DNA of 64,000 nucleotides from Candidimonas nitroreducens (GCF_002209565.1 NZ_NJIH01000015.1:62001-126000), one strand, 5' to 3'. Positions 1 to 10,885 are shown, counted from the stretch's first letter. Made by a program: numbers and translations. The notes: generated by a model from the sequence alone, not told the origin.

Positions 1-326
1 ACGCCGACATCTTCTTCAACAACAGCTTCAAGAACGGCCTGCTGCCCATCATTCTGTCCGAGCTCGAGGTGGCGCGCCTGTTCGACGAGGTCAAGGCCTT
101 CGTCGGCTACCAGCTGCGCATCGATCTCGAACGCCAGGTCGTCATCGCCCAGGACGGACGCGAGATCGGCTTCGATATCGAGCCGTTCCGCAAGCACTGC
201 CTGGTCAATGGGCTGGACGACATCGGCCTGACGCTGCAGAAGGCCGACCAGATCCGCGCCTTCGAGGCCGCGCATCTGGCGCGCTACCCCTGGCTGGAAG
301 CGCGGCCGCTGGCCGGCGGACGCTGA
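1..326 (+). CDS. leuD: 3-isopropylmalate dehydratase small subunit, C-terminal part
   Basis: The reading frame is open from the left edge (frame beginning at base 3) to a TGA ending at 326, so only the C-terminal ~107 residues are present. The start [12 protein letters not shown] is the conserved LeuD stretch holding the substrate-recognition loop, and the tail ([16 protein letters not shown], then [10 protein letters not shown]) is typical of the family. LeuD pairs with LeuC to isomerise 2- to 3-isopropylmalate in leucine synthesis. leuB follows 201 bp downstream, which fits a leuCD-leuB cluster. The true start lies outside the window. Confidence 0.95.
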   Translation, partial: ADIFFNNSFKNGLLPIILSELEVARLFDEVKAFVGYQLRIDLERQVVIAQDGREIGFDIEPFRKHCLVNGLDDIGLTLQKADQIRAFEAAHLARYPWLEARPLAGGR

Positions 327-438
327 CAGGCCCTGCGGCTTGTAAGCCAAGCGGCGCGGGGGCTCGGCCCTCGCGCCCGCAGCAGTTGCGGGAATCGCAC
401 AGCTTGCGGGTTTTTCGCCGCGCGGGGGCAGGCCAGGC

Positions 439-468
439 TTGGCTAGCCCCGGTGTTTCCCTTTATAAA
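439..468 (+). promoter_or_regulatory. Candidate sigma70 promoter for leuB
   Basis: TTGGCT (439-444) and TATAAA (463-468) lie 18 bp apart, about 60 bp before the leuB start. This is the most AT-rich part of an otherwise very GC-rich leuD-leuB gap. The match is moderate (4/6 and 5/6) and untested. leuB could also be read through from leuCD. Confidence 0.35.
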
Positions 469-527
469 GTAATGTTACGGCGCCCCGCGCTGCGGCGCGG
501 GCGCAGCCTTGTTTTTCAGGATGGATC

Positions 528-1604
<1,077 letters not shown>

Positions 1605-1664
1605 TGCGGTAATACCTGATTTTCAAAGATTTTCCCAGATAGTTCCTTTTTCAAGCGATTCGAA

Positions 1665-2795
1665 ATGAAGCAAGCGGTAGGTTTGGTCGGCTGGCGCGGC
1701 ATGGTGGGTTCGGTGCTCATGCAGCGCATGCGCGACGAGAATGATTTTTCCCTGTTCGAGCCGGTGTTCTTCTCCACCAGCAATGCCGGCGGCCCGGCCC
1801 CCAAATGGGCCGAGGGCGCGCCTGCGCTGCAGGATGCGCACGACATCGAGGCCCTCAAGAAGCTGCCCATCATCGTCACCGCGCAGGGCGGCGACTACAC
1901 CACCGCGATCTTCCCCAAATTGCGCGCCACCGGCTGGGACGGCATCTGGATCGATGCCGCCAGCACCCTGCGCATGAAAGACGATGCCATCATCGTGCTC
2001 GACCCGGTGAATCGCCCGGTGATCGATGCCGCCATGAGCCGCGGCATCAAGAACTTCATCGGCGGCAACTGCACGGTCAGCTGCATGCTGATGGGCCTGG
2101 CCGGCCTGTTCAACAACGACCTGGTGCAGTGGATGACCTGCATGACCTACCAGGCGGCCTCGGGCGGCGGAGCGCAGCACATGCGCGAACTGCTGACCCA
2201 GTTCGGGCTGCTCAATGGCGCGGTCAAGAGCCTGCTGGACGACCCGGCCTCGGCTATTCTTGAAATCGACCGCGGCGTGCTGCGCGCGCAGCAAGACGAC
2301 AGTCTGCCGCACGAGCACTTCGGCGTGCCGCTGGGCGGCAGCCTGATCCCCTGGATCGACAAAGACCTGGGCAACGGCATGTCGCGCGAAGAATGGAAGG
2401 GCGAGGTCGAAACCAACAAGATCCTGGGCCGCGGGCCGGCCTTCGGCAGCCCGCTTACGCCCATCGACAGCCTGTGCGTGCGCATCGGCGCCATGCGCTG
2501 CCACAGCCAGGCCCTGACCATCAAGCTTACGCGCGACGTGCCTCTCGACGAGATCGAAGCCATGCTGCGCGAGGGCTCCAAGTGGGCCAAGGTCATTCCC
2601 AACGAGCGCGAGGCCACTATGAAGGATCTTACCCCGGTGGCCGTCACCGGCACGCTGGACATCCCGGTGGGGCGTCTGCGCAAGATGTCCATGGGCACGG
2701 AATATCTCAGCGCCTTTACGGTCGGCGATCAATTATTGTGGGGCGCGGCCGAGCCGCTGCGCCGCATGCTGCGCATCGTGCTGGGCGAGCTCTGA
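1665..2795 (+). CDS. asd: Aspartate-semialdehyde dehydrogenase
   Basis: 376 residues. It reduces aspartyl phosphate to aspartate semialdehyde with NADPH, the branch point to lysine/diaminopimelate, methionine and threonine. The N-terminal [11 protein letters not shown] is the Rossmann dinucleotide loop; [10 protein letters not shown] holds the catalytic cysteine at residue 136, and the later segment with HYSQALT-like residues ([10 protein letters not shown]) is the substrate region. Length and motifs match the proteobacterial E. coli-type enzyme. No strong Shine-Dalgarno precedes the ATG. The gene is only 2 bp from the next coding start, so it is probably cotranscribed with the fimV-like gene. 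Confidence 0.96.
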   Translation: MKQAVGLVGWRGMVGSVLMQRMRDENDFSLFEPVFFSTSNAGGPAPKWAEGAPALQDAHDIEALKKLPIIVTAQGGDYTTAIFPKLRATGWDGIWIDAASTLRMKDDAIIVLDPVNRPVIDAAMSRGIKNFIGGNCTVSCMLMGLAGLFNNDLVQWMTCMTYQAASGGGAQHMRELLTQFGLLNGAVKSLLDDPASAILEIDRGVLRAQQDDSLPHEHFGVPLGGSLIPWIDKDLGNGMSREEWKGEVETNKILGRGPAFGSPLTPIDSLCVRIGAMRCHSQALTIKLTRDVPLDEIEAMLREGSKWAKVIPNEREATMKDLTPVAVTGTLDIPVGRLRKMSMGTEYLSAFTVGDQLLWGAAEPLRRMLRIVLGEL

Positions 2796-2797
2796 AC

Positions 2798-4870
2798 ATG
2801 CCGGCGACCCGCTCGGCCGCGACGACCCGGCGGTGGCGCGCCATACCTTTGGCAGCGGCCGTCTCGGCCGCGGTCGCCTTGTCATGCAATGCCGCTGCGG
2901 CTTCCTTGGGGCACACGCGCATCGTGTCCAGGCCCGGGCAGCCGCTGCGTATCGACGTGCCCATCGTGCGCCTGTCGGCGCAAGAACTGCGCACGCTGAA
3001 GGTGGCGCTGGCTCCGGCCGCGGCGTGGGCCCGTGCGGGGCTGGTGCCGCCGGCGGAACTGTCCAGCCTGCGCGTCGGCGTGGATGACGGCCCGCAGCCT
3101 GGCGTGCGCATCGTCCATGTCACGTCGGCCCAGGCCTTCGACAAGCCGGTGGCCGACCTGCTGCTCGAGGTGCAGACCTCTGCCGGCCGCCAGCAATACC
3201 AGGTCAGCGTATTGGCGCCGGCGCCGCGCTCGTCCGCTGCCAGCGTCGCCGGCGGGGCCGCCAGCGGCTCGCGTGCAGGCGCGCCGGGCCAGCATGGCGC
3301 GGCGGCGCATGCGCGCATCCATGTGCGCGATGGCGATTATCTATTCGTGCTGGCGCGCCGCCACGCGGTGCCGGGCGTGACCGTCTACCAGATGATGGTG
3401 GGCTTGCTGCGCGCCAATCCGCGGGCCTTCATTCATGACAACATGAATCTGGTCAAGGCCGGCTCCACCTTGCACGTCCCCGACATCTCGGTGCTGACCG
3501 CCATCAGCGACCGCGAGGCGCGCCGCATTTTCGAGCAACAGGCGCTGGAATTCGCGCGCTATCGGCAGCGGCTGGCCGGCGCCGGCATGGCTGCGCTTCC
3601 CGATCAGGTGGCCGATCGCGGCGCGGTCACGGCGGCGGGCGCAGGCAATTCGCCGGCGCCGCAGCCGCGCGACCGGCTCGAGCTTTCCAGCGGCGCCGCG
3701 AGCGATGCGCGGGCCGACGACAAGGTCGCCCTGCGCAAGGGAATTGCCGATTCCCGGCACAGAATTTCCGAACTGGAAAGCAATATCGGCGCGCTGGGCC
3801 AGGCGCTGCATGGCCAGCAGGGCGGCGGCAATGGTGCAGGTTCCGGCAATTCAGGTTCAACTGCCGCGGGCAGTGTCGCTGGCGGCGCCTTGCTGGCTTC
3901 CGCCTCGGCGTCGGGCGTGCCGGGCACCGTGGGTGCCGGTAGTGCCGGTAGTGCCGGCGCGGGCGCTTCGGCCGGTTCCTCGCACGCAGGTTCGGGGATG
4001 TTGGCCGACGCCGCATCGGCCGGCGCAGATGGGCGGTCGGGCTCTACCGCCGTGGGCGGCGCCTTGCGGGCGCAGTCCGACGTATCGCAGGCAGGGCAGG
4101 TGGCAAACGGTGGCGCCGCTGCGCAAGGCCAGGCGAGCCCGGCAGGGAAAGCGGGCGGATCCGGCCAGGGTGCCGCTGCGGGTGCTGCAGGCGCCGGCGG
4201 CGCTGCGGGACTGAATTCAGGCTCCGCAGGTTCGGGCTCGAGCGCCGCAGGGGCGGCTGCGGGTTCCTCCGGTGCCGGCACGGCGGGTGCCGCAGGCACC
4301 GCCGGCGCAGCGGCCTCCGGCCTCAGCGCTGCCGCGGCGGGCGGCGCGACGGCTTCGGCGTCCGGCTCAGCGGGTTCGGCCCCGTCGTCAGGCTCCGGTG
4401 CTGGCACTGCCGGTACGGCTTCCTCGGGCTTAGCCGCGGCAGGGGCTGGTACGGCGGCGTCTTCGGGCTCCGGGGCTGCACAGGCTTCCGCGGCCGACGG
4501 CTCCTCTGCGGCCACTGGCTCCGGCGCGGGCGCCGCCGGGTCATCATCGGGCTCCGCCGCGCATTCCGGCGGGCAGGCGGGCAACGGCGCTGCGGATGCC
4601 GCGGGCTCGGCTACGCAACAGACTTCGAACAAGGCAGGGCAATCGGTGTCGTGGATCCAAGAACACATGCTAGGCGCCATCACGGGGCTACTGGCGCTTA
4701 TCGTATTGATCATCGCCTGGCTGCTGCGCCGGGCCAACATCGCCCGCGACGATGACGGCGACGACCATCCCTCGGCCATCACCGAGGCCATGGTTCAGGA
4801 AAAACTCGACAAGATCAATCTCGACCTGAGCGAGCCACCGAGCGACGAGCCCCCCGCCGCCAAGACCTGA
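2798..4870 (+). CDS. fimV: FimV-like peptidoglycan-binding inner-membrane protein
   Basis: 690 residues from the ATG two bases after the asd stop; a longer in-frame ORF begins inside asd but is not needed. Order of parts: signal peptide (1-35), FimV N-terminal domain (about 37-140), LysM-type segment (about 172-232, from [11 protein letters not shown]), a charged short coiled coil (about 310-340), a Gly/Ala/Ser-rich low-complexity stretch (about 345-608), one transmembrane helix (about 623-645, [20 protein letters not shown]) and a 45-residue acidic tail. FimV proteins link peptidoglycan to polar type IV pilus and secretion functions. The tail lacks the long TPR-bearing cytoplasmic part of Pseudomonas FimV and keeps only a stub ([11 protein letters not shown]). 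The asd-fimV-truA order is standard in this group. Family assignment is firm; the cellular role here is inferred. Confidence 0.85.
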   Translation: MPATRSAATTRRWRAIPLAAAVSAAVALSCNAAAASLGHTRIVSRPGQPLRIDVPIVRLSAQELRTLKVALAPAAAWARAGLVPPAELSSLRVGVDDGPQPGVRIVHVTSAQAFDKPVADLLLEVQTSAGRQQYQVSVLAPAPRSSAASVAGGAASGSRAGAPGQHGAAAHARIHVRDGDYLFVLARRHAVPGVTVYQMMVGLLRANPRAFIHDNMNLVKAGSTLHVPDISVLTAISDREARRIFEQQALEFARYRQRLAGAGMAALPDQVADRGAVTAAGAGNSPAPQPRDRLELSSGAASDARADDKVALRKGIADSRHRISELESNIGALGQALHGQQGGGNGAGSGNSGSTAAGSVAGGALLASASASGVPGTVGAGSAGSAGAGASAGSSHAGSGMLADAASAGADGRSGSTAVGGALRAQSDVSQAGQVANGGAAAQGQASPAGKAGGSGQGAAAGAAGAGGAAGLNSGSAGSGSSAAGAAAGSSGAGTAGAAGTAGAAASGLSAAAAGGATASASGSAGSAPSSGSGAGTAGTASSGLAAAGAGTAASSGSGAAQASAADGSSAATGSGAGAAGSSSGSAAHSGGQAGNGAADAAGSATQQTSNKAGQSVSWIQEHMLGAITGLLALIVLIIAWLLRRANIARDDDGDDHPSAITEAMVQEKLDKINLDLSEPPSDEPPAAKT

Positions 4871-4883
4871 GGTGGCGCGCTTG

Positions 4884-5039
4884 GCCCACCTCGCGGCCTG
4901 CATGCCGCCCGGATTCGCCAGGCACAGCACAGTCCGCAGGGACTGTGCTGTGTCCGGGCTCGCCCACCTCGTGGCCCGTATGCCGCTCGGATTCGCCAGG
5001 CGCCGCACAGTCCGCAGGGACTGTGCCGCGTCCGGGCTC
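4884..5039 (+). repeat. Two tandem 78-bp copies, each with a strong hairpin
   Basis: Copy 1 is 4884-4961 and copy 2 is 4962-5039; they agree at most positions. Each carries an inverted repeat around the loop GCAG. In copy 1 the stem is 13 perfect pairs (4923-4935 with 4940-4952). In copy 2 it is 9 pairs (5005-5013 with 5018-5026), then one mismatch and three more pairs. The repeat fills almost the whole fimV-truA gap. No U-tract follows, so this is not a classical terminator. Confidence 0.85.
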
Positions 5040-5055
5040 ATTCCACGGAGTTGAG

Positions 5056-5853
5056 ATGGTTCGCATGGCCTTGGGGATCAGCTACGACGGTGCCCCGTGG
5101 CACGGCTGGCAGACGCAGCCTGGCGGGCGCACCGTGCAGGATGCGCTCGAGGCTGCCTTGTCGCAGTTCCTGGCCGGGCCGGCCGCCACCATTTGTGCCG
5201 GGCGCACCGACACCGGCGTGCATGCGCTGGGCCAGGTGGTGCACCTGGACACCACGGCACAGCGGCGCGACGAGTCCTGGATCCGCGGCCTGAACGCGCT
5301 GTTGCCGAGCAGCATCGCCGTGCAATGGGCGCAGGCCGTGCCCGATGATTTCCACGCCCGCTTTGCGGCGCTGTCGCGCACCTACATCTATGTGTTGCGC
5401 AATGCCCGTGTGCGTGCGCCCCTGGCGCATGGCAGAGTGGGGTGGGTGGCCCGGTCGCTGGAGCTGGAGCCCATGGCCCAAGCCGCCGCGCACCTGCTCG
5501 GCGAGCACGACTTCAGCAGCTTCCGCTCTTCGCAATGCCAGGCGGCCAGCCCGGTGCGCACGCTGCACGAACTGGGTATCGTGCGGCACGGCGAGTATTT
5601 CATCTTCACCCTCAGGGCCAACGCATTCCTGCATCACATGGTGCGCAACCTGATCGGTGCGCTCGTCTATGTCGGGCTGGGCCGGCAGCAGCCCGGCTGG
5701 ATGCGCGATCTGCTGGCGCAGAAAGACAGGCGCCTGGCCGCACCGACCTTCGCCGCCGACGGCCTGTATTTCGCGCAGGTGGAATACCCGGCCCGCTATG
5801 GCTTGCCCGCCGGCAGCCCGCAAGAGGCACTGGCACGCATCCCCGGCTGGTAG
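5056..5853 (+). CDS. truA: tRNA pseudouridine(38-40) synthase
   Basis: 265 residues from the ATG at 5056, preceded by GGAGttg; an in-frame extension reaching back into the upstream repeat is rejected. TruA converts uridines 38-40 of the tRNA anticodon arm to pseudouridine. The N-terminus ([15 protein letters not shown]) and [15 protein letters not shown], with the catalytic aspartate at residue 52, are diagnostic, as is FRSSQCQA and the later [15 protein letters not shown]. It lies between fimV and trpF as in related genomes. No anomalies seen. Confidence 0.97.
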   Translation: MVRMALGISYDGAPWHGWQTQPGGRTVQDALEAALSQFLAGPAATICAGRTDTGVHALGQVVHLDTTAQRRDESWIRGLNALLPSSIAVQWAQAVPDDFHARFAALSRTYIYVLRNARVRAPLAHGRVGWVARSLELEPMAQAAAHLLGEHDFSSFRSSQCQAASPVRTLHELGIVRHGEYFIFTLRANAFLHHMVRNLIGALVYVGLGRQQPGWMRDLLAQKDRRLAAPTFAADGLYFAQVEYPARYGLPAGSPQEALARIPGW

Positions 5854-5985
5854 GGTTCGGGCCCCGGCTTCCTGGCGTTTTCCCGGGCTCGGGCGGGGCG
5901 GGAATGAGTGCTGCCGGCTGGTAACATAGGCAGGCGCCGCTGGCGCGCCGGTCGAAGCCTCTCTTTTCTATCGTTCCAGGAATTC

Positions 5986-6672
5986 ATGCCGCATCCACGT
6001 ACCCGAGTCAAGATTTGTGGACTCACCCGCCCGCAGGATATAGCCACCGCCGCGAGCGCCGGTGCCGACGCCGTGGGCTTCGTGTTTTATCCGCAAAGCT
6101 CGCGCCTGCTTGGCCTGGAGCAGGCGCGCAGCCTGCGTGCGGCCGTGCCGGCCTTCGTCGACGTGGTGGCCCTGTTCGTCAATGCGCCGCGCGACGAGGT
6201 GCAGGCCGTGATCGACCAGGTACGCCCCGGGCTGCTGCAATTCCATGGCGACGAGCCGCCTGAATACTGCGCCGGTTTCCACCATCCCTATATGCGCGCT
6301 TTTCGCCTTGGCGCCCCGGGCCTGGATACGCCGCAGGGCGTGCTGGCGGCCGCGCAGCAGCATGGCGCCGCGGCCGCGTGGCTGTTCGACAGCTACAGCC
6401 CGGGCTACGGTGGCAGCGGCAAGACCTTCGACCTGTCCTTGCTCGACGCCGTGCGCCGCGAGCCCGGCAGCAGGCCCGTGGTACTTGCCGGCGGGCTGAA
6501 TGCCGCGACGGTGGCTGCTTCGATTCGCGACTTGCGCCCCTACGCGGTCGATGTCAGCAGCGGCGTGGAATCTGCCCCCGGCATCAAGTCGGCAGAAAAA
6601 ATCAAGGCCTTCATGCGTGCAGTGGCCCAGGGCGACGGCGCAGTAGTTGATAAGGACGCACAAACCGTGTGA
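5986..6672 (+). CDS. trpF: Phosphoribosylanthranilate isomerase
   Basis: 228 residues. TrpF performs the Amadori rearrangement of phosphoribosylanthranilate in tryptophan synthesis. The start MPHPRTRVKICGLTRP places the catalytic cysteine at residue 11; the catalytic acid is probably Asp135 in FDSYSPGYGGSGKTFD. The phosphate-binding loops LAGGLN and VDVSSGVE are present. An upstream in-frame ATG at 5908 is not used because homology begins at VKICGLT. In many Burkholderiales trpB and trpA follow trpF; here they do not. Confidence 0.96.
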   Translation: MPHPRTRVKICGLTRPQDIATAASAGADAVGFVFYPQSSRLLGLEQARSLRAAVPAFVDVVALFVNAPRDEVQAVIDQVRPGLLQFHGDEPPEYCAGFHHPYMRAFRLGAPGLDTPQGVLAAAQQHGAAAAWLFDSYSPGYGGSGKTFDLSLLDAVRREPGSRPVVLAGGLNAATVAASIRDLRPYAVDVSSGVESAPGIKSAEKIKAFMRAVAQGDGAVVDKDAQTV

Positions 6673-6815
6673 TGCGGCCGCGGCCACGACGGCAGTCATG
6701 GCCGACCCACTGCATCGCCAGCTTTGCACGAAAAGACGCTGCACACACAATGCGGCCACGGCTTTCACTGCCAGGCATGGCAAAGCCCGCGGTACGCCAG
6801 AAAGAGGAGCGCAAC

Positions 6816-7790
6816 ATGAATGACACAACACCTGCCGCCTATCTGCACGCTCACCAGTTCGCCGCCCTGGCCCCGGGGCCCAGGCTGATCGTCACCGGCG
6901 CGGTGCACGGCAACGAGACCTGCGGCACCCAGGCCATCCGGCGCACGCTGGACGACATCCAGAATGGCCGGCTGGAAATCGAGCGCGGCCTGCTGACCCT
7001 GTTGCCCGTTACTAACCCCTACGCCTATGCCAAGAAAGCGCGGCAGGGCGATCGCAACCTGAATCGCAATTTGCGACCCGGCAACAGCGCCGGCGACTAC
7101 GAAGACCGGGTTGCCGACGTGTTATGCCCGTGGCTGGCCGCGCACGACGTCTTGCTCGATCTGCATTCCTTCCACACCGGTGGCCAGCCCTTCGCCATGC
7201 TCGGCCCGCGCAACAATGCGGGCCAGCTCGAACCCTTTTCCCATGAGGGCGAGGAAGAACGCCTGGTGGCCCACTTGGGGGCGCGCTGCGTGGTAGAGGG
7301 CTGGATGCAGGCCTACCAGCGCGGCGTCGAGCGCCGCCGGCGTCTGCGGCCCGACGCGCCCGTCGAGTTGCTGGATGCCGCCTACGGTGTGGGCACCGCG
7401 GAATATATGCGCAGCCGCGGCGGCTACGGCGTCACCCTCGAATGCGGCCAGCATGACGACCCGCAGGCGCCGGAAGTCGCCTATCACGCCATCCGCCAGA
7501 CCCTGGCCTTGCTGGGCATGGCGCGCATCCCGCTGCAGCCGCCGGCGGCGCAGTTCACCGTGTATCACCTGGAAGATGTCGTCGATATGGATCACTCCGG
7601 CGACACACTGCTGCGGCCCTGGGCCAGTTTCGACCCGGTGGCCAAGGGCGAACCCATAGGCCGGCGCCACGACGGCACTTTGGTGTGCGCCGAGCGCGAT
7701 GGCTACGTGGTCTTTCCCAACCCGCATGCCTTGCCGGGTAATGAATGGTTCTACTTCGCGGTGCGCAGCAGTCGTACACTGGACGTCTAG
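6816..7790 (+). CDS. Succinylglutamate desuccinylase/aspartoacylase family metallohydrolase
   Basis: 324 residues from the ATG preceded by AAAGAGGAGcgcaac. Zinc carboxypeptidase-like fold: GAVHGNETCG gives zinc ligands His31 and Glu34, and LLDLHSFHTGG supplies the third histidine. The RNLNRNL segment is the substrate-carboxylate arginine/asparagine region of AspA/AstE enzymes. The family deacylates N-acyl amino acids (N-acetylaspartate, N-succinylglutamate). No arginine-succinyltransferase genes are nearby, so the substrate is not identifiable. It follows trpF on the same strand with a 143-bp gap. Confidence 0.8.
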   Translation: MNDTTPAAYLHAHQFAALAPGPRLIVTGAVHGNETCGTQAIRRTLDDIQNGRLEIERGLLTLLPVTNPYAYAKKARQGDRNLNRNLRPGNSAGDYEDRVADVLCPWLAAHDVLLDLHSFHTGGQPFAMLGPRNNAGQLEPFSHEGEEERLVAHLGARCVVEGWMQAYQRGVERRRRLRPDAPVELLDAAYGVGTAEYMRSRGGYGVTLECGQHDDPQAPEVAYHAIRQTLALLGMARIPLQPPAAQFTVYHLEDVVDMDHSGDTLLRPWASFDPVAKGEPIGRRHDGTLVCAERDGYVVFPNPHALPGNEWFYFAVRSSRTLDV

Positions 7791-7826
7791 CCTACCCGCG
7801 CCGCGGGTGCACACAGGAACGAGACC

Positions 7827-8678
7827 ATGTTCGCACGCAAGTATTTCATTTCTTTATTCGCCGGCACGGCCTTGCTGGCCGCCGCTTGTGCCAGCGTTGC
7901 CGCCGACGGGGGCGCGGACAAAGCCGCGAGCGCCGCCAGCGCCACCAATGCTGCGAGCACCACGAGCACCACGAGCACCACCAACGCCAACTACCCGGCG
8001 GTGATCCAGTCGCTGCAAAAGCAGGGGCTGGACGATGTGCAGGAATTCAAGGCCGGGCAGGGCTTGCGCGGCTTTGCCGGCATGGCCGGCGAAGATCCCA
8101 CCACTGTTTATGTCACGCCGGACGGCAATGCCATCGTAGGCACCCGTGTCAGCCCCGACGGCCGCGTCGTCGACGAAGCGCTGGTGCAGAAGTTGATGGC
8201 CAAGCCCATGAGCGATGCCCTCTGGGCCAAACTCGAGTCCTACACCTGGGTGCTCGACGGCAAGGCCAGCGCGCCGCGCGTCGTGTACATGATCACCGAC
8301 GCGAACTGCCCTTATTGCCACCGCTTCTGGGAAGCGGCACGCCCATGGGTGGATGCCGGCAAGGTGCAGGTGCGCGATCTATTGGTGGGGGTCATCAAGG
8401 CCGACAGCAGCACCAAGGCCGCTGCCATACTCGGTGCCAAAGACCAGTCGGCCGCGCTGGAACAGAACGAGCGCGATTTCGACAAGGGCGGCATCGCCCC
8501 CGCGGCCAGCGTGCCGCCGGACGTCCGCAAGGTTCTGGGCACCAACCAGGCGCTGATGGCGGAAATGGGCTTCCGGGGCACGCCCGGCATCATTTACCAA
8601 GACGACCAAGGTCTCGTGCAGCGGCTTACCGGCATGCCGCAGCCCGACGACTTGGGCAAGATCCTGGGGCCGCGCTGA
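7827..8678 (+). CDS. DsbC/DsbG-like periplasmic thiol:disulfide interchange protein
   Basis: 283 residues. An N-terminal export signal (LFAGTALLAAACASVAA) is followed by a Ser/Thr/Ala low-complexity linker with repeated STT units, a DsbC-type dimerisation segment, and a thioredoxin domain with the redox motif CPYC at 161-164 in TDANCPYCHRFW. The cis-proline region RGTPGIIY is near the C-terminus, and the GTPG form resembles DsbG. Such proteins isomerise or protect cysteines in the periplasm. Cleavage could be by signal peptidase I; an atypical lipobox (AAAC) leaves a lipoprotein possible. The next gene is convergent. Confidence 0.82.
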   Translation: MFARKYFISLFAGTALLAAACASVAADGGADKAASAASATNAASTTSTTSTTNANYPAVIQSLQKQGLDDVQEFKAGQGLRGFAGMAGEDPTTVYVTPDGNAIVGTRVSPDGRVVDEALVQKLMAKPMSDALWAKLESYTWVLDGKASAPRVVYMITDANCPYCHRFWEAARPWVDAGKVQVRDLLVGVIKADSSTKAAAILGAKDQSAALEQNERDFDKGGIAPAASVPPDVRKVLGTNQALMAEMGFRGTPGIIYQDDQGLVQRLTGMPQPDDLGKILGPR

Positions 8679-8709
8679 GCGGCACGTGAATCCTGGCCCG
8701 GCGCTTCGC

Positions 8710-9702
8710 TTATTCTGGCTTGATGCCGCCGCGCTGAATGACCTGCTTCCATTTGGCGACTTCGCTGCGGATGCGCTTGCCGAATTCGGCCGGTGTGCTG
8801 CCGACGGCGTCAAAGCCCATGCGGGTCAATTTCTGGTGCAGCTCTCCGCTGTGGGCGGATTGGCCAAGTGTGCCGGCCAGCTTGTCGATAATGCCCGCAT
8901 TCACGCCCGCGGGCGCTATCACGCCGAATATGGGAGAGATGTCCACCCCCGGCAGGCCTGATTCGCTGAATGTCGGCACATCGGGCAGCAGGCTGGTGCG
9001 GTGCACGCTAGTAACCGCCAGGGCCCGCAGGCGCCCGGCCTTGATGTGCGGAGCCAGGGTGGGTACTGTTGCAAAAGCGCATGACACCTGGCCTCCGAGC
9101 AGATCGCTGATTACCGTGCCGCCTCCGCGGTAAGGTATGTGCCGTATGTCGATTCCAGCCTCTTGGCGCAGCTGCTCGCCGGCCAGGTGCGGCCCGCTGC
9201 CTATGCCCGCCGAGCCGAAGGTGAGTTTTCCGGGCTGGGCCTTTGCCAGCGCAATGAACGATTTCAGGTCGTTTGCCTTCACCGAAGGATGCACCACCAG
9301 GACGAAGGGGGCCGTGGCTATCAATGAAATGGGCGCAAAATCCTTCAGCGTATCGTAGGGCAGCTGCGCGCCTCTGAGGCCGGGGTTGATGACGAATGTC
9401 GAGTCGACCATGCCTATCGTATAGCCGTCGGGGCTGGCGCTTGCCAGTGCGCGAGTGCCTATTGTGGTTCCGCCGCCGCCTCGGTTCTCTACCACGAACG
9501 GCTGTCCGTATGCCTGGGCGTATACCTGGGCCGTCATGCGCCCGATCGTATCGGTGGCGGCGCCCGGCGGGTAGGGGACATAGAAGTGCACGGGCTTGTC
9601 GGGATATTTGGCGCTGTCCGCCCAAGTGATGCGCGGTGCGAGCGATGCGCCCAGGAACAGTGGCCATGTCCGGGCCATAAAAGTTCTGCGTGATGTATTC
9701 AT
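8710..9702 (-). CDS. Bug/TctC-family tripartite tricarboxylate receptor
   Basis: 330 residues from the ATG at 9702, preceded on the minus strand by GGAGacaagc. The signal (MNTSRRTFMARTWPLFLGAS) is Arg-rich, TAT-like. The mature part has the family hallmarks YPPGAATDTIGR, FVVENRGGGGTTIGT, SPDGYTIG, HIPYRGGG and GRLRALAVTS. Bug proteins are high-affinity periplasmic binders of carboxylates or amides. It lies 85 bp downstream of the enolase-superfamily gene and is probably cotranscribed with it, so its ligand is likely that enzyme's acid-sugar or hydroxyacid substrate. No TctA/TctB partner is near. Confidence 0.93.
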   Translation of the reverse strand: MNTSRRTFMARTWPLFLGASLAPRITWADSAKYPDKPVHFYVPYPPGAATDTIGRMTAQVYAQAYGQPFVVENRGGGGTTIGTRALASASPDGYTIGMVDSTFVINPGLRGAQLPYDTLKDFAPISLIATAPFVLVVHPSVKANDLKSFIALAKAQPGKLTFGSAGIGSGPHLAGEQLRQEAGIDIRHIPYRGGGTVISDLLGGQVSCAFATVPTLAPHIKAGRLRALAVTSVHRTSLLPDVPTFSESGLPGVDISPIFGVIAPAGVNAGIIDKLAGTLGQSAHSGELHQKLTRMGFDAVGSTPAEFGKRIRSEVAKWKQVIQRGGIKPE

Positions 9703-9787
9703 GCTTGTCTCCGGTTGTGAAAGCGACGCGTGGCGATGCGGCGGTGTTTTCCGATGAGCCGGCCCGGCTGCAGGCCGTCTCGCCGGT

Positions 9788-10885
9788 TCAATGCTGGAAA
9801 TGCCCTTGTGCCAGTTCGAGTTCCGGATCGGCGCCCAGGCCGGGAGTGTCCGGCACGTGCACCCAGCCGTTCTCGACCGGAACCGTGCGTGCGTAGGGCA
9901 CATGGGCAAGCTCGACATAGAGCCGTTCCAGCGAAGCTTCGGCCTGCTGGGCAGCCAGCAGGTGCAGGCTGGCCAGGTAGCCAGGCCCGAAAAACGCGGC
10001 CTGTGGCGCGCACGTTACCGGCGTGCCGCGGCATCGGGCAGCAATATCCCATGCAGCGCTCAGTCCGAGTTTGATGACGCTGGGCTGCACGTAGCGCACC
10101 GCCCGCTCTTCTATCAATCGTTCCAGTGCGTAGGCGCTGCTGGCATTTTCACCGACGGCCAAAGCGACATTGCAGCTGCGGCCCAGCAGGCCGAGCGCCT
10201 TGTCGTCTTCGGGCGGCCACAAAGGTTCTTCGATCCAGTACGGCTCGTATGGCTTCATGGCGGCAATGGCCGCCGGGGCCTCGTCGGGCAGCCAGGCGCA
10301 ATTGGTGTCCACCATGATGCGGGTGCCTGGGCCCGCGGCGCGGCGCGCAGCCGCCAAGGCGCCAGCGGTACGCTCATGCAATTTCAATTCGGTGTACCCC
10401 TCGTGCAAGGCGCGCGTCGTTACCGCCTCGAGAAGCTGCGCGTTATCGTAGTACTGCAGCAGCGAGGCATAGGCCGGTATCCGGCTTCTGCGCTTGCCGC
10501 CGAGTAGCTCGTACAGCGGGGCGCGGGCGCGCTTGGCCCGCAGATCCCACAGGGCGATGTCCAGGCCGGCCAGCGCGTGGACGACGGGGCCTGAACGGCC
10601 CAGATTGTGCAGTGTGCGCTGCATGGCCGGCATTAGCGTTGGGTCGTCGGCTTCCTGGCCTGCGGCCAGGGGCGCTATCAGTTTCTCGAAAATGGCCTTC
10701 AGTGCTTGCGGCTCGACGCAATAGGCTTCCCCCCAGGCCACCGTGCCGTCCCGGGCTTCCAGGCGCACCAGGGCGCTGTCGAGCCGGTCGCGCGGCTTGC
10801 CGGCGAACAGGGGCGGTGGACTCCAGTGATGAAAGGGCAGGCGCATCGGTATGCACTTTACGGACGCGATGGTATTGGCGGTCAT
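9788..10885 (-). CDS. Enolase-superfamily enzyme (mandelate racemase/muconate lactonizing type)
   Basis: 365 residues. An N-terminal capping domain is followed by a TIM barrel with the superfamily catalytic series: K168-L-H170 (ELKLHE), an Asp in MVDTNCAW, Glu in IEEPLWP and Glu in VGENASS, the last three being metal ligands. A basic residue also sits in QPSVIKLG. The usual KxK at the second strand is KxH here, which may indicate a less common dehydratase, epimerase or lactonase activity. It leads a Bug receptor gene and diverges from a LysR regulator, an arrangement usual for acid-sugar or hydroxyacid catabolism. Exact reaction unknown. Confidence 0.85.
   Translation of the reverse strand: MTANTIASVKCIPMRLPFHHWSPPPLFAGKPRDRLDSALVRLEARDGTVAWGEAYCVEPQALKAIFEKLIAPLAAGQEADDPTLMPAMQRTLHNLGRSGPVVHALAGLDIALWDLRAKRARAPLYELLGGKRRSRIPAYASLLQYYDNAQLLEAVTTRALHEGYTELKLHERTAGALAAARRAAGPGTRIMVDTNCAWLPDEAPAAIAAMKPYEPYWIEEPLWPPEDDKALGLLGRSCNVALAVGENASSAYALERLIEERAVRYVQPSVIKLGLSAAWDIAARCRGTPVTCAPQAAFFGPGYLASLHLLAAQQAEASLERLYVELAHVPYARTVPVENGWVHVPDTPGLGADPELELAQGHFQH

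Noticed and set aside
3604-4791. 395-codon Pro/Ala-rich antisense ORF opposite fimV repeat region
   Set aside because: Reverse complement of Gly/Ala/Ser codons yields Pro/Ala; no start signal.
8669-8683. Terminator at the DsbC-like stop
   Set aside because: Only a 5-bp stem overlapping the stop codon and without a T-run; too weak to call.
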